In this document: in pieces, positions 34,617 to 43,142 of the stretch
How the letters are laid out: every line of letters begins with the position of its first letter
Position numbering within the stretch: the first letter of the stretch is position 1
Program-made: the position numbers and the translations under genes
Notes under the pieces: model-generated
Databases searched by the model: none
What the model was told of the DNA's origin: nothing
The model's input: only the letters and a program-made list of their open reading frames with translations
Source: DATBRC01 sp036560485
GTDB taxonomy: Bacteria > Pseudomonadota > Gammaproteobacteria > Burkholderiales > Burkholderiaceae_D
Assembly (NCBI GenBank): GCA_036560485.1
Contig: DATBRC010000037.1
Location: 1 to 64,000, forward strand
DNA: 64,000 nucleotides
Direction of reading: 5' to 3'

Positions 34617-35333
34617 TCAAGCGATGCATTTCATGAACGCCTGCTCAAGCGTGTTTGCCTCGAAACGCTGCTTGCATTCCGCCGGCGAGCCGATAAATCC
34701 AAGTTGTCCATTATGCAGAATCGCCATGCGGTCGCAAATTTCTTCTACGTCGGCCAGCGCGTGCGAGCTGAAAAACAGGGTACGTCCTGATGCACGCAGT
34801 TTCAGTAATTGTGCTTTTAACAGTGCGCGCGCCTTTGGATCGAGGCCGCTCATCGGTTCGTCCAGCACATAGAGTTCCTTGTTTGCGAGGAAGCAGGCAG
34901 CCAATCCCAGCTTTTGCGTCATTCCTTTGGAATAGGAGCGCACTGGACGTTTCAGTGCCGATGCATCGAGGTCCAGTGCCTGTAGCGTCATGTCGACTTC
35001 GGTCGGGTTGTAGGGCAGCCCTTGCAGCTTCAATATGTAGTTCAGAAAATCCAGACCGGTCAGGTAATAAGGCGGTATTAAACGTTCGGGAAGAAAGGCC
35101 AGCGGTTGGCGTGCTTGCGTAAGACGATGGCTGAGACCAAAAATTTCGACATCGCCCTCATCGGCTGCGCAAAAATCAAGCAGGCACTTGATGAGCGTCG
35201 TCTTCCCCGCACCATTCATGCCGACCAAACCGAAAAACTCTCCTTTTGCGATCTCGAGATTGATCCCTTGCAGAACGAGCTTCTTGTCATACCGCTTAAC
35301 GATATTGTTGAACCGTAGTGCGGTGGTTGTCAT
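34617..35333 (-). CDS. ABC transporter ATP-binding protein heading the pilus-like gene set
   Basis: 238 residues from the ATG at 35333; a TTG at 35408 would extend it but no strong ribosome-binding site favours either. It has Walker A GMNGAGKTTLIKCLL, the Q-loop region LAFLPERLIPPYY, signature YSKGMTQKLGLA (an SKGM form), Walker B ELYVLDEPMSGLDP and H-loop FFSSHAL. It is of the ABC-2/GldA-like type and probably pairs with the permease at 22226-22993. It is the first gene of the minus-strand set, divergent from mshE. Confidence 0.9.
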   Translation of the reverse strand: MTTTALRFNNIVKRYDKKLVLQGINLEIAKGEFFGLVGMNGAGKTTLIKCLLDFCAADEGDVEIFGLSHRLTQARQPLAFLPERLIPPYYLTGLDFLNYILKLQGLPYNPTEVDMTLQALDLDASALKRPVRSYSKGMTQKLGLAACFLANKELYVLDEPMSGLDPKARALLKAQLLKLRASGRTLFFSSHALADVEEICDRMAILHNGQLGFIGSPAECKQRFEANTLEQAFMKCIA

Positions 35334-35533
35334 ATTGGCATAATTGTTTGCAGAGATGAATGGCGTTTCATTCAGATTTTTCGAATCATAAATCAATTCA
35401 GCCTGCAAAGGTGTCCAAATAATTCAACATCCGTTTCATTCTTATGCATGCAAACACGACAAAGCGGTGAATACATGTGCACATAAATAGTGTTGTCGCA
35501 TAGAATAAGTGCATCTCAAATCAGGAGTCGTAT

Positions 35534-37237
35534 ATGGCAAGACCGGAAAAGGTTCGGCTAGGTGAAATCCTGGTGCAGCAAAAATTGCTGTCCGAAGAAC
35601 AATTGACGTTTTCGCTGGGTGAACAAAAGCGCACAGGTCGTAAACTTGGGCGCGTGTTTATTGAAAACGGATTTGTCACCGAAGACCAAATTGCCGGCGC
35701 GTTGGCCAGGCAACTGAATATCCCTTATATCAATCTCAAGTTTTTCAATATCGATCCTGAAACGGTACAGCAGTTGCCGGAAACCCAGGCACGTCGTTTC
35801 CGTGCAATGGCGCTGGAAATACGCGACGGCTCTCTGTTGATCGGAATGGCGGATCCGACGGATTTGTTTGCTTACGATGAGATTGCCCGCCTGGTAAAAC
35901 GAAACATCTTGCTTGCAGTCGTGAATGAGACCGAACTGCTGCAAACGATTGACCGCATTTATCGCCGCACCGAAGAAATTACCGATTTCGCTCGCGAACT
36001 GGAGCAGGATCTAGGCGATAACCTGGTTGATTTCGGTGCTTTGGCAGCGACGACGGGCCTCGAAGAAGCACCGGTCGTCAAGCTCTTGCAGTCGGTTTTT
36101 GACGACGCAACACAAGTCCGCGCCTCGGATATCCACATCGAACCGCAAGAAAAACGCTTGCAAATTCGTTTCCGTATTGACGGCGTTTTGCATTTGCAAA
36201 CCGAAGCCGATATCAAAATTGCACCATCTTTGGCGTTGCGACTCAAGCTGATGTCCGAGCTGGATATTTCCGAAAAGCGTTTGCCGCAGGACGGCCGCTT
36301 TGCCATCAAGGTAAAACAGCAGCAGATCGACGTGCGTATTTCCACCATGCCGACTCAGTATGGCGAATCGGTCGTGATGCGTCTTCTTAATCAAAGCGGC
36401 GGCATTCTCCGGCTCAATTCAATTGGCATGCAGGCCAACATACTGAAAAAATTCCGTGCGATCGTGCAGCGCCCTAATGGGTTGGTACTTGTGACGGGAC
36501 CAACCGGTAGCGGAAAAACTACCACTTTGTATGGCGCCTTGGCAGAACTGAATACAGCTGAAAGAAAATTGATCACGGTCGAAGATCCGGTTGAATACCG
36601 GCTGCCCGGCATCAATCAGGTACAAGTGAACGACAAGATTGAGTTGACATTTGCCCGCGTGCTGCGATCAGCACTGCGTCAGGATCCTGATGTGGTATTG
36701 GTCGGTGAGATGCGCGACCAGGAAACGGCGCAAATCGGCATGCGTGCAGCATTGACAGGTCATCTGGTCTTGTCCACCCTCCATACCAACGATGCAATGA
36801 GTACACCTATACGCTTGCTGGATATGGGCGTGCCGAGCTACATGGTGGCGACTTCTTTGCAATGTGTGCTGGCACAGCGTTTGGTGCGTCTCATCTGTGA
36901 AAGTTGTGCGCAGCCTTATGAACTCAAACCGGGTGAAGCGGAATGGCTGAAGTCCGAACTGGGAGAATCGGTCAACACGCATCGTTATATGCACGGACGA
37001 GGCTGTTCGCATTGCAACGGGACCGGCTATCGGGGCCGAACCGGTGTGTATGAGCTGCTCGAAATGACATCGGCGGTAGCAGAAGCGGCCGGCCATGAAG
37101 ACCCGGCACATTTCATCAAGGTGGCACAAGCACAGATGGGCGGAGAAACCTTGCGTCGCCATGCGGTGGCATTGGTTGTGGAAGGCAAGACGACCGTGAC
37201 CGAAGCAATGCGTATCAACCATCAATTCGACGATTGA
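35534..37237 (+). CDS. mshE: MSHA pilus extension ATPase MshE
   Basis: 567 residues. The N-terminal MshEN domain starts VRLGEILVQQKLLSEEQL; residues 8-31 fit the described c-di-GMP motif (RLGxxLVxxxxLxxxxLxxxLxxQ) at every fixed position, and a second related repeat (KLGRVFIENGF) follows. The ATPase domain has GPTGSGKTTTLY, ITVEDPVEYRLP, DPDVVLVGEMRDQETA, LSTLHTNDA and a four-Cys zinc site (CESCAQP, CSHCNGTG). It drives MSHA pilus extension and should be stimulated by c-di-GMP. It begins the MSHA operon and precedes mshG by 17 bases. Confidence 0.96.
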   Translation: MARPEKVRLGEILVQQKLLSEEQLTFSLGEQKRTGRKLGRVFIENGFVTEDQIAGALARQLNIPYINLKFFNIDPETVQQLPETQARRFRAMALEIRDGSLLIGMADPTDLFAYDEIARLVKRNILLAVVNETELLQTIDRIYRRTEEITDFARELEQDLGDNLVDFGALAATTGLEEAPVVKLLQSVFDDATQVRASDIHIEPQEKRLQIRFRIDGVLHLQTEADIKIAPSLALRLKLMSELDISEKRLPQDGRFAIKVKQQQIDVRISTMPTQYGESVVMRLLNQSGGILRLNSIGMQANILKKFRAIVQRPNGLVLVTGPTGSGKTTTLYGALAELNTAERKLITVEDPVEYRLPGINQVQVNDKIELTFARVLRSALRQDPDVVLVGEMRDQETAQIGMRAALTGHLVLSTLHTNDAMSTPIRLLDMGVPSYMVATSLQCVLAQRLVRLICESCAQPYELKPGEAEWLKSELGESVNTHRYMHGRGCSHCNGTGYRGRTGVYELLEMTSAVAEAAGHEDPAHFIKVAQAQMGGETLRRHAVALVVEGKTTVTEAMRINHQFDD

Positions 37238-37254
37238 TCTTTTAGGAACCTGAC

Positions 37255-38484
37255 GTGCCATTTTTTGCCTATAAAGCGCGCAATGCCCGCGGCGAGCTGT
37301 TGCAAGGGATCCTTGAAAGCACCGATAGCGGCGCTGTCGCCGATCAGCTTTTTACGACCGGCGTAACACCGATCGAAATAGTCACGACCAGGAAGCCGGT
37401 AACGGATGGGGATGGTGGCTGGTGGGTGCGCTTATTTGAAGAAAAAGTTCGCCCGATCGATGTGCAACTGTTTAGCCGCCAGATGTATACATTGCTGAAA
37501 GCCGGTGTCCCGATCATGCGAGGACTGGCAGGACTGCAGGAATCGTCAATCAATAAATCGTTTGCCAGAATCATCAAAGACATCCGCGAGTCGCTCGATG
37601 CCGGACGAGAATTGTCTGCTGCCATGCGCCGTCATCCGACCGTATTTTCCAATTTTTATATCAGCATGGTGCGCGTAGGCGAAACGACCGGCCGTCTGGA
37701 AGAAGTATTCCTGCGTTTGTTCGATCATCTTGAATTTTCAAGAGAAATGCGTTCTCGCGTTAAGTCGGCGTTGCGCTATCCGATGTTCGTGATTATCGCG
37801 ATGATCGTGGCAATGACAGTGATTAATCTGTTTGTGATACCGGCATTTGCCAAAGTCTTTGCAGGTTTCAATGCGGAATTGCCGTTGATGACACGGATAT
37901 TGATGAATACATCAAGCTTTACCGTGAACTATTGGCCTTTGATTCTTGTTTTGGTGGTGGGTGCCATTATGGCGTTCATGATGTATATCGCGACACCGCA
38001 CGGTCGCTTCCGGTGGGACAAGGCCAAGTTGCGTTTCCCTATCGTGGGCAAGATCATGTTGAAAGGGATACTGGCTCGCTTTGCACGAAGTTTTGCGCTG
38101 GCCAGCAAAAGCGGCGTGCCGGTGGTACAAGGATTGAATGTGGTGGCTCAGACCGTCGACAACGCCTATATTTCTAGCCGCATCGAGCAGATGCGCGATG
38201 GCGTCGAGCGTGGAGAAAGTATCTTGCGCACAGCGGTCACTACCGGCGTATTTACGCCGGTAGTGTTGCAAATGGTCGCCGTCGGCGAAGAGACCGGCGA
38301 GCTGGATGATTTGATGGACGAAATCGCCGAAATGTACGAGCGCGAAGTGGACTATGAGCTGAAGACCTTGTCGGCGCAAATTGAGCCGATACTGATCGTG
38401 GGCTTGGGCATACTGGTGTTGATTTTGGCGCTTGGCGTATTCCTGCCGATATGGGATTTGGGCAGAGCCGCGATGCATCGATGA
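37255..38484 (+). CDS. mshG: MSHA platform protein MshG
   Basis: 409 residues starting at GTG with AGGAACCTGAC before it. The duplicated T2SSF domain is clear: LFSRQMYTLLKAGVPIMRGLAGLQES to MVRVGETTGRLEEVF, then FARSFALASKSGVPVVQGLNVVAQT to MVAVGEETGELDDLMDEIAEMYERE. Membrane segments include MFVIIAMIVAMTVINLFVIPAF and LIVGLGILVLILALGVFLPIW. It is the inner-membrane platform for the MSHA pilus and works with MshE just upstream. Confidence 0.95.
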   Translation: MPFFAYKARNARGELLQGILESTDSGAVADQLFTTGVTPIEIVTTRKPVTDGDGGWWVRLFEEKVRPIDVQLFSRQMYTLLKAGVPIMRGLAGLQESSINKSFARIIKDIRESLDAGRELSAAMRRHPTVFSNFYISMVRVGETTGRLEEVFLRLFDHLEFSREMRSRVKSALRYPMFVIIAMIVAMTVINLFVIPAFAKVFAGFNAELPLMTRILMNTSSFTVNYWPLILVLVVGAIMAFMMYIATPHGRFRWDKAKLRFPIVGKIMLKGILARFARSFALASKSGVPVVQGLNVVAQTVDNAYISSRIEQMRDGVERGESILRTAVTTGVFTPVVLQMVAVGEETGELDDLMDEIAEMYEREVDYELKTLSAQIEPILIVGLGILVLILALGVFLPIWDLGRAAMHR

Positions 38485-38506
38485 ACGAGCAACGATTTAA
38501 AAATCG

Positions 38507-39070
38507 ATGAGCCGTCAAATGCCCAGAGAAGTAAGAACACAAAAAACATTCTGCGCGAGGCGCTTAAGCGGGTTCTCATTGCTGGAGCTGATGGTTGCTG
38601 TGATGATAATCAGCATTGCCGGAATCGTATTGTTGAATCGGCTCTCGTACTATCAGGAGATGGCTGAAAAAGCCGACATGGAATATACGATCAGTGCGCT
38701 CAAAAGTGCGCTGAGGATGCGGATGGCTTCGCTCATGATCGACGGGCGTGCGCAGGAAATTCGATCATTGGCTCTTGAGAATCCAATGGATTGGCTGGAG
38801 AAAAAACCTGCCAATTATTTAACTTTGCAACTCCCGCGTGATCCGCGTTTTACGCTTGAAGGAAACTGGTACTTCGATTCTGCCAATCGCGTGCTTGCCT
38901 ATCAGCCAAAACACAACAACTACTTTCAGCCGGACAGCTCCGGGCAAAAGCGGATACGCCTGCAGGTGACGTATTTGCGCAACGAAGCAGTGCCTGCCAA
39001 TGACAATCATCCCAATCGGCCAACCGATAGCGTTGCGGTCACGTTAATTGAACCCTATAAATGGTTTTAA
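38507..39070 (+). CDS. MSHA minor prepilin (MshF/MshB-like)
   Basis: 187 residues. The leader contains RRLSG/FSLLELMVAVMIISIAGIVLLNRLSYYQEMAEKADMEYT, a prepilin cleavage site with Gly -1, Phe +1 and Glu +5. The C-terminal part has no Cys pair and ends NHPNRPTDSVAVTLIEPYKWF. In MSHA loci this position between mshG and mshA is held by mshF/mshB-type genes; the sequence is too divergent for a firm name. It starts 22 bases after mshG. Confidence 0.75.
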   Translation: MSRQMPREVRTQKTFCARRLSGFSLLELMVAVMIISIAGIVLLNRLSYYQEMAEKADMEYTISALKSALRMRMASLMIDGRAQEIRSLALENPMDWLEKKPANYLTLQLPRDPRFTLEGNWYFDSANRVLAYQPKHNNYFQPDSSGQKRIRLQVTYLRNEAVPANDNHPNRPTDSVAVTLIEPYKWF

Positions 39071-39214
39071 TCGATCGATAGCGTCCCATTCGATAGGTAG
39101 AAAATGCGGGGACAAGATTAGGATTTATTAATGTGTATTACCTTTAGCTGCATAAAAACCGAATTTCAGAGCGAAGTGCAATTGATAAACATCGTTGCAA
39201 ACCGAAATAATTTA

Positions 39215-39242
39215 TTGCAAAAGTATTTGCATAAAGTAATAT
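39215..39242 (+). promoter_or_regulatory. candidate promoter before the major pilin gene
   Basis: TTGCAA at 39215-39220 is followed after 16 bases by TAATAT (39237-39242) in a 233-base AT-rich gap. The -35 is good and the -10 is weak. A separate promoter is expected because pilins are needed in excess, but this is only a pattern match. Confidence 0.3.
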
Positions 39243-39303
39243 GTATTGTGATGCAGTAACTTACAGTGAACTAAATTGAATTGATTGAAGAGAAGGTTAA
39301 TAA

Positions 39304-39792
39304 ATGCGCAAAATTCAAGCCGGTTTTACATTAATCGAATTGGTAGTGGTCATTACTATTTTGGGTATTCTGGCTGCAATTGCATTGCCTAAATTTGCGG
39401 CGCTACAGGCAGATGCGCGACTGGCCAAAATGAACGCCGCCATGGGCTCTGTCAAGGCAGCAGCGGCAATGGCGCATGCGGCATTATTGACAAGTGGCTT
39501 CGACGCCAGTTTTTCCGGCACGCCTGTTCCGGCGATTGTGATCGAAGGTACATCGGTGAGTTACACAAATGGTTACCCAACTGCCGCGACAATTATTGAT
39601 TTGGCTGGTATCAGCAGCGCAAGTGGTGACTATGCGACCACCGGTTTGACGGCACCTGCCATTGCAGGCTCAGATGCTAATCACGTCGGTGCAACCGCAG
39701 CGACTGATTGCACCATTGCCTATACACCGCCAGCAGCAGCGAACACCGCACCTACCTATCACGTAAATGCAACAGTTGCCAACTGTTCGTAA
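39304..39792 (+). CDS. mshA: MSHA major pilin MshA
   Basis: 162 residues. The leader MRKIQAG/FTLIELVVVITILGILAAIALPKFAALQADARL is a canonical type IV pilin start with Glu +5 and the AALPKF-type helix continuation. The C-terminal region ends in DCTIAYTPPAAAN...HVNATVANCS, so two Cys bracket a probable D-loop disulfide. It follows a 233-base promoter-like gap. A second pilin-like gene lies just downstream, so either could be the main subunit. Confidence 0.88.
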   Translation: MRKIQAGFTLIELVVVITILGILAAIALPKFAALQADARLAKMNAAMGSVKAAAAMAHAALLTSGFDASFSGTPVPAIVIEGTSVSYTNGYPTAATIIDLAGISSASGDYATTGLTAPAIAGSDANHVGATAATDCTIAYTPPAAANTAPTYHVNATVANCS

Positions 39793-39890
39793 CGTTATTT
39801 TGGTGAAGAGAAAGTACTTCTGTTATAGTCGGACATGTATAAAAGTTGCTCATTGTTAAGTCATTATTTCAATTATTAAAGGAACAGATC

Positions 39891-40334
39891 ATGTTAAATA
39901 ATCAAAAAAACCAATCGGGCTTTACCTTGATCGAATTGGTCATGGTCATTGTGATTTTGGGAATTTTGGCAGCGACTGCATTGCCGAAGTTTGTGGATTT
40001 GAAAGGTGATGCAAATAACGCTGCGGCAAAAGGATATGCAGGAGCGTTGAATGCAGCAAATAACATCAATCTTTCAGGCTGCGCTGCTAAGTCGGGTGTT
40101 GTTACACCCAATGTATGCGCAACAGTTGCGACGTGCTCAGATCTTAAATCATTACTCAATCCGGCTGTTACTTTTGTTAATACATTGCCTGCTAACACCG
40201 TTGCCGGAACCTTATACCTGGTTACTGCGAACGATATTGCGACTACCAAAACGGGCGTGACCTGCAATGCCGCGTTGGGTGATGGGACTGCTACCGGTAC
40301 TGCATTTAGTTTTACGGCCACAACAGCACCGTAA
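39891..40334 (+). CDS. second major-pilin-like protein
   Basis: 147 residues from the ATG at 39891, favoured by AAAGGAACAG just before it; an upstream frame start at 39846 lacks one. The leader MLNNQKNQSG/FTLIELVMVIVILGILAATALPKFVDLKGDANNAAAKGY resembles MshA more closely than do the minor pilins. It has four Cys in the C-terminal domain (ACAA-type SGCAAKS, NVCATVATC, VTCNAAL). It is followed at once by a strong terminator, so the two pilin genes form an abundant-subunit unit. Confidence 0.85.
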   Translation: MLNNQKNQSGFTLIELVMVIVILGILAATALPKFVDLKGDANNAAAKGYAGALNAANNINLSGCAAKSGVVTPNVCATVATCSDLKSLLNPAVTFVNTLPANTVAGTLYLVTANDIATTKTGVTCNAALGDGTATGTAFSFTATTAP

Positions 40335-40355
40335 TTTAAACAATTTGAGTTAAAC

Positions 40356-40385
40356 AAGGGCGGCTTTTGCCGCCCTTGCTTCTTG
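40356..40385 (+). terminator. rho-independent terminator or attenuator after the pilin genes
   Basis: AAGGGCGGC and GCCGCCCTT form a 9-bp stem around TT, followed by GCTTCTTGC. The T-run is poor, so some read-through into mshC is likely, which would set a high pilin to minor-pilin ratio. Confidence 0.65.
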
Positions 40386-40529
40386 CGCTAAAGAATATGT
40401 TTTTTGCCCAGGATTTTTCTGTATGTAGACTGAATTCGTCGTCTCAACAGATTTTGGACTGCCGGAGATTTTGCAGCAGGTAAAAGCCATGCGGACTTCC
40501 ATTTTATTTCCGCTCATCGCGAATCGATC

Positions 40530-41108
40530 ATGACAAGCACACCTGTTTATTCGCTAGAGCGGCACAAAGGCTTTACGCTGGTCGAGCTGATCATGGTATT
40601 GGTCATGGTCGGCATTTTGGCTGCAATAGCGCTCCCTCGATTTTTCAGCCGTAGTGTCTACGATACCCTGGAATTTTTCAATCAAGTTCAAGCAATGCTG
40701 CGCTATGCGCAGAAAGTCGCGATTGCGCAAAATCGTGCTGTCTATGTACGTTTGGATGGCGCCAGTATTGCCTTATGCTTTGATGCGGCCTGTGGCTCGC
40801 AAGTCACGAGTCCATCAGGAAAAAACAGTGGCAGCACGGCGACTCTGGCAGCTTGTGGCGCTTCGGCCACATGGTTTTGCGAAGCGGTTCCGACCGGCAT
40901 GTCATATACGGCACTCAATGCATCAGCGGTTTCCTATTTGACTGCGGTCGGCGCAAATGCCTCTTTTTATTTCAATGCGCTCGGCACGCCGTTCAATACC
41001 GGCGATGTGGCGCCGACTTCAACTTTTAACAAGAAGCTCACAATTACCATTACCGGCGATGCGTCCCGTACTTTTATCATTGAGAATGAAACGGGTTATG
41101 TCCACTAA
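40530..41108 (+). CDS. mshC: MSHA minor prepilin MshC
   Basis: 192 residues. The leader MTSTPVYSLERHKG/FTLVELIMVLVMVGILAAIALPRFFSRS matches MshC-type minor pilins. QVQAMLRYAQKVAIAQNRAVYVRLDG follows, the GspH-like region. Four Cys lie in the middle (CFDAAC, AACG, FCEAV). It lies 195 bases after the second pilin gene and overlaps mshD by 11 bases. It is likely part of the pilus-initiating minor pilin complex. Confidence 0.88.
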   Translation: MTSTPVYSLERHKGFTLVELIMVLVMVGILAAIALPRFFSRSVYDTLEFFNQVQAMLRYAQKVAIAQNRAVYVRLDGASIALCFDAACGSQVTSPSGKNSGSTATLAACGASATWFCEAVPTGMSYTALNASAVSYLTAVGANASFYFNALGTPFNTGDVAPTSTFNKKLTITITGDASRTFIIENETGYVH

Positions 41109-41685
41109 CGCACACAAGCGCGAACGTGGCCTCACCCTGATCGAATTGGTGATGTTCATCATGATCGTCAGCATTGCGCTGGTTGGGGTTTTATCGGTAC
41201 TGAATATCACCAGTAAAAATAGCGCCGACCCGCAAGTCCGCAAGCAGGCATTGTCGATTGCGGAGGGATTGCTGGAAGAAGTGGAGCTGGCGCATTTTAC
41301 GTACTGCGATCCGACCGATGCGTCGGTGGATAGGGCAAGTGGAGCGAATTTGACGGCAACGGGATGTGCAAGCATCGTGGAAAATGCAGGTCAAACCGGG
41401 CTTGAGCCGGTGGGTTCCAGGCCATACGATAACGTCAATGATTATGTTGATGCGTACGGCACGGCAAAGACCTATACCTCTGATGCCAATGGTACGAATT
41501 TACCGACAGGATATACGGCGACCGTGAATGTTGTGCCTGAAGCGTTGAACGGTATAGCCTCAAGCGGTACGGCAGCCAACGTAGAGGTGCTGCGTATTAC
41601 CGTGGTTGTCACCAATACCTACAACAACGACACCATTACGTTGGATGGTTATCGTACCCGTTATGCACCAAACTATGTGCCATGA
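41098..41685 (+). CDS. mshD: MSHA minor prepilin MshD
   Basis: 195 residues from the ATG at 41098 inside the end of mshC. The leader MSTNAHKRERG/LTLIELVMFIMIVSIALVGVLSVLNITSKNSADP has Leu rather than Phe at +1, with Glu at +5. EGLLEEVELAHFTYCDP and VTNTYNNDTITLDGYRTRYAP are typical of the GspI/PilV-like MshD family. Its stop overlaps the mshO start (ATGA). Confidence 0.88.
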   Translation: MSTNAHKRERGLTLIELVMFIMIVSIALVGVLSVLNITSKNSADPQVRKQALSIAEGLLEEVELAHFTYCDPTDASVDRASGANLTATGCASIVENAGQTGLEPVGSRPYDNVNDYVDAYGTAKTYTSDANGTNLPTGYTATVNVVPEALNGIASSGTAANVEVLRITVVVTNTYNNDTITLDGYRTRYAPNYVP

Positions 41686-42623
41686 TTAATTTTCCGAATC
41701 TCATGCCGCACCCGGATAGTCAATGTCGAGACGTGGTTGATATGCGCGTGGACACTGCAATCCGATATCGAACCGGCTTAAGAGTCGAACAAGGTTTTAC
41801 CTTGATCGAGGCAGTCATGGTTATCGTCATCACCGGCATCATTGCGGCTGTTGTGGCGGTGTTTATTCGTTTGCCGGTGCAAGGTTATATCAACAGCGTA
41901 GCGCGCGCCGAATTGACGGATGTTGCGGACACCTCATTGCGGCGCATGGCGCGCGACATGCGATTGGCGCTGCCTAACAGCATTCGAATATCGGGCGGTA
42001 ATTATCTGGAGCTATTGCTGACCAAGACGGGCGGGCGCTATCTCGCGGAAGAAGATAATCAAGGTACGGCAGGTATTCTTAATTTTACCAATACAGCTGC
42101 GACGAGCTTTACATTGGTCGGAACACCTCCGGCAGGTCCGCAGGCAATTACGATTGGTGATTCAATCGTTGTGTATAACCTGGGTCTTGGTGTTGCGGAT
42201 GCGTATGGAGTAGGCAACCGCGCAACGGTTACAGGAGTCGCGGGAAATGCCATCACGATGGGGAGCAATCCATTCGCTGCACAAAACCCGCCTTTTAAAT
42301 CGCCAACTTATCGGTTCCAGGTTGTCTCTTCGCCCGTAACATATTTTTGCGATGGTCTTGCCGGCGGCGGGACAGGCATGTTGACCCGTTATTGGGGTTA
42401 TACGATAACGTCATCGCAGCCGAATACGCCTGCCTTGCTGACTGCAGCAGGGGCACAAAGCGCAATACTTGCCTCTAATGTGCAAAGCTGTATCTTCGGC
42501 TATACCAGTTTGCCTAATACGCACAGTGCTTTAATTGGCCTGACCATAACCTTATCCAATACGAATAACGATGCCGGAACAGTAGTACTGTTTCATCAGG
42601 TACATGTGGACAATACGCCATGA
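41682..42623 (+). CDS. mshO: MSHA minor prepilin MshO
   Basis: 313 residues. The leader is longer than usual, about 37 residues before EQG/FTLIEAVMVIVITGIIAAVVAVFIRLP; a later start may be real. ELTDVADTSLRRMARDMRLALPNSIRI is the GspJ-like segment of MshO. The ending GLTITLSNTNNDAGTVVLFHQVHVDNTP fits. It overlaps mshD and mshP by 4 bases each. Confidence 0.9.
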   Translation: MINFPNLMPHPDSQCRDVVDMRVDTAIRYRTGLRVEQGFTLIEAVMVIVITGIIAAVVAVFIRLPVQGYINSVARAELTDVADTSLRRMARDMRLALPNSIRISGGNYLELLLTKTGGRYLAEEDNQGTAGILNFTNTAATSFTLVGTPPAGPQAITIGDSIVVYNLGLGVADAYGVGNRATVTGVAGNAITMGSNPFAAQNPPFKSPTYRFQVVSSPVTYFCDGLAGGGTGMLTRYWGYTITSSQPNTPALLTAAGAQSAILASNVQSCIFGYTSLPNTHSALIGLTITLSNTNNDAGTVVLFHQVHVDNTP

Positions 42624-43090
42624 CACGTCATCAAAGCCCGGCCAGGTTTGCTCTCAGGAGCATTAAAAAATTAACCCACCAAGGCTTCAGTCTGGTGACG
42701 GCAATATTTTTGCTTGTGATACTTGCGGGTTTGGGCGCGGCCATTGTCTACATTTCAGGCGTGCAGCAAATCAGTTCGGGACTGGATATACAAGGCGCGC
42801 GTGCTTATCAAGCCGCGAGGGCAGGTATTGAGTGGGGACTGTATCAGCAGATAAAAGCAGGCTCATGTGTTGATGCGCCAGGCACTTCATTTACGATGCC
42901 GGCGGGGACCACACTGAGTACATTTACCGTAACCGTGATATGTCATGCAACACCCGGTGCTGTAGCAACGCTGAATCGCTGGCAAATTACTTCCACCGCT
43001 TGCAATGCGCAGCCTCCTGCAATCAGTTGTGTCAGTGGTGTCGGTGGCGGCACAGGCTTTGTGCAGCGCGTGATGCAAGTGGACTTTTAA
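42620..43090 (+). CDS. mshP: MSHA biogenesis protein MshP
   Basis: 156 residues with an N-terminal hydrophobic segment, QGFSLVTAIFLLVILAGLGAAIVYISGVQQ, which is prepilin-like but lacks the Glu at +5, a known trait of GspK/PilX-like MshP proteins. QGARAYQAARAGIEWGLYQQ follows. Six Cys lie in the C-terminal half. It overlaps mshO by 4 bases and precedes mshQ by 52 bases. Confidence 0.87.
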   Translation: MTRHQSPARFALRSIKKLTHQGFSLVTAIFLLVILAGLGAAIVYISGVQQISSGLDIQGARAYQAARAGIEWGLYQQIKAGSCVDAPGTSFTMPAGTTLSTFTVTVICHATPGAVATLNRWQITSTACNAQPPAISCVSGVGGGTGFVQRVMQVDF

Positions 43091-43142
43091 GTTTCGAAGA
43101 GCGCGGCACTGTTTCAAAAGATTTGAACAAAAGAGGTCACAG

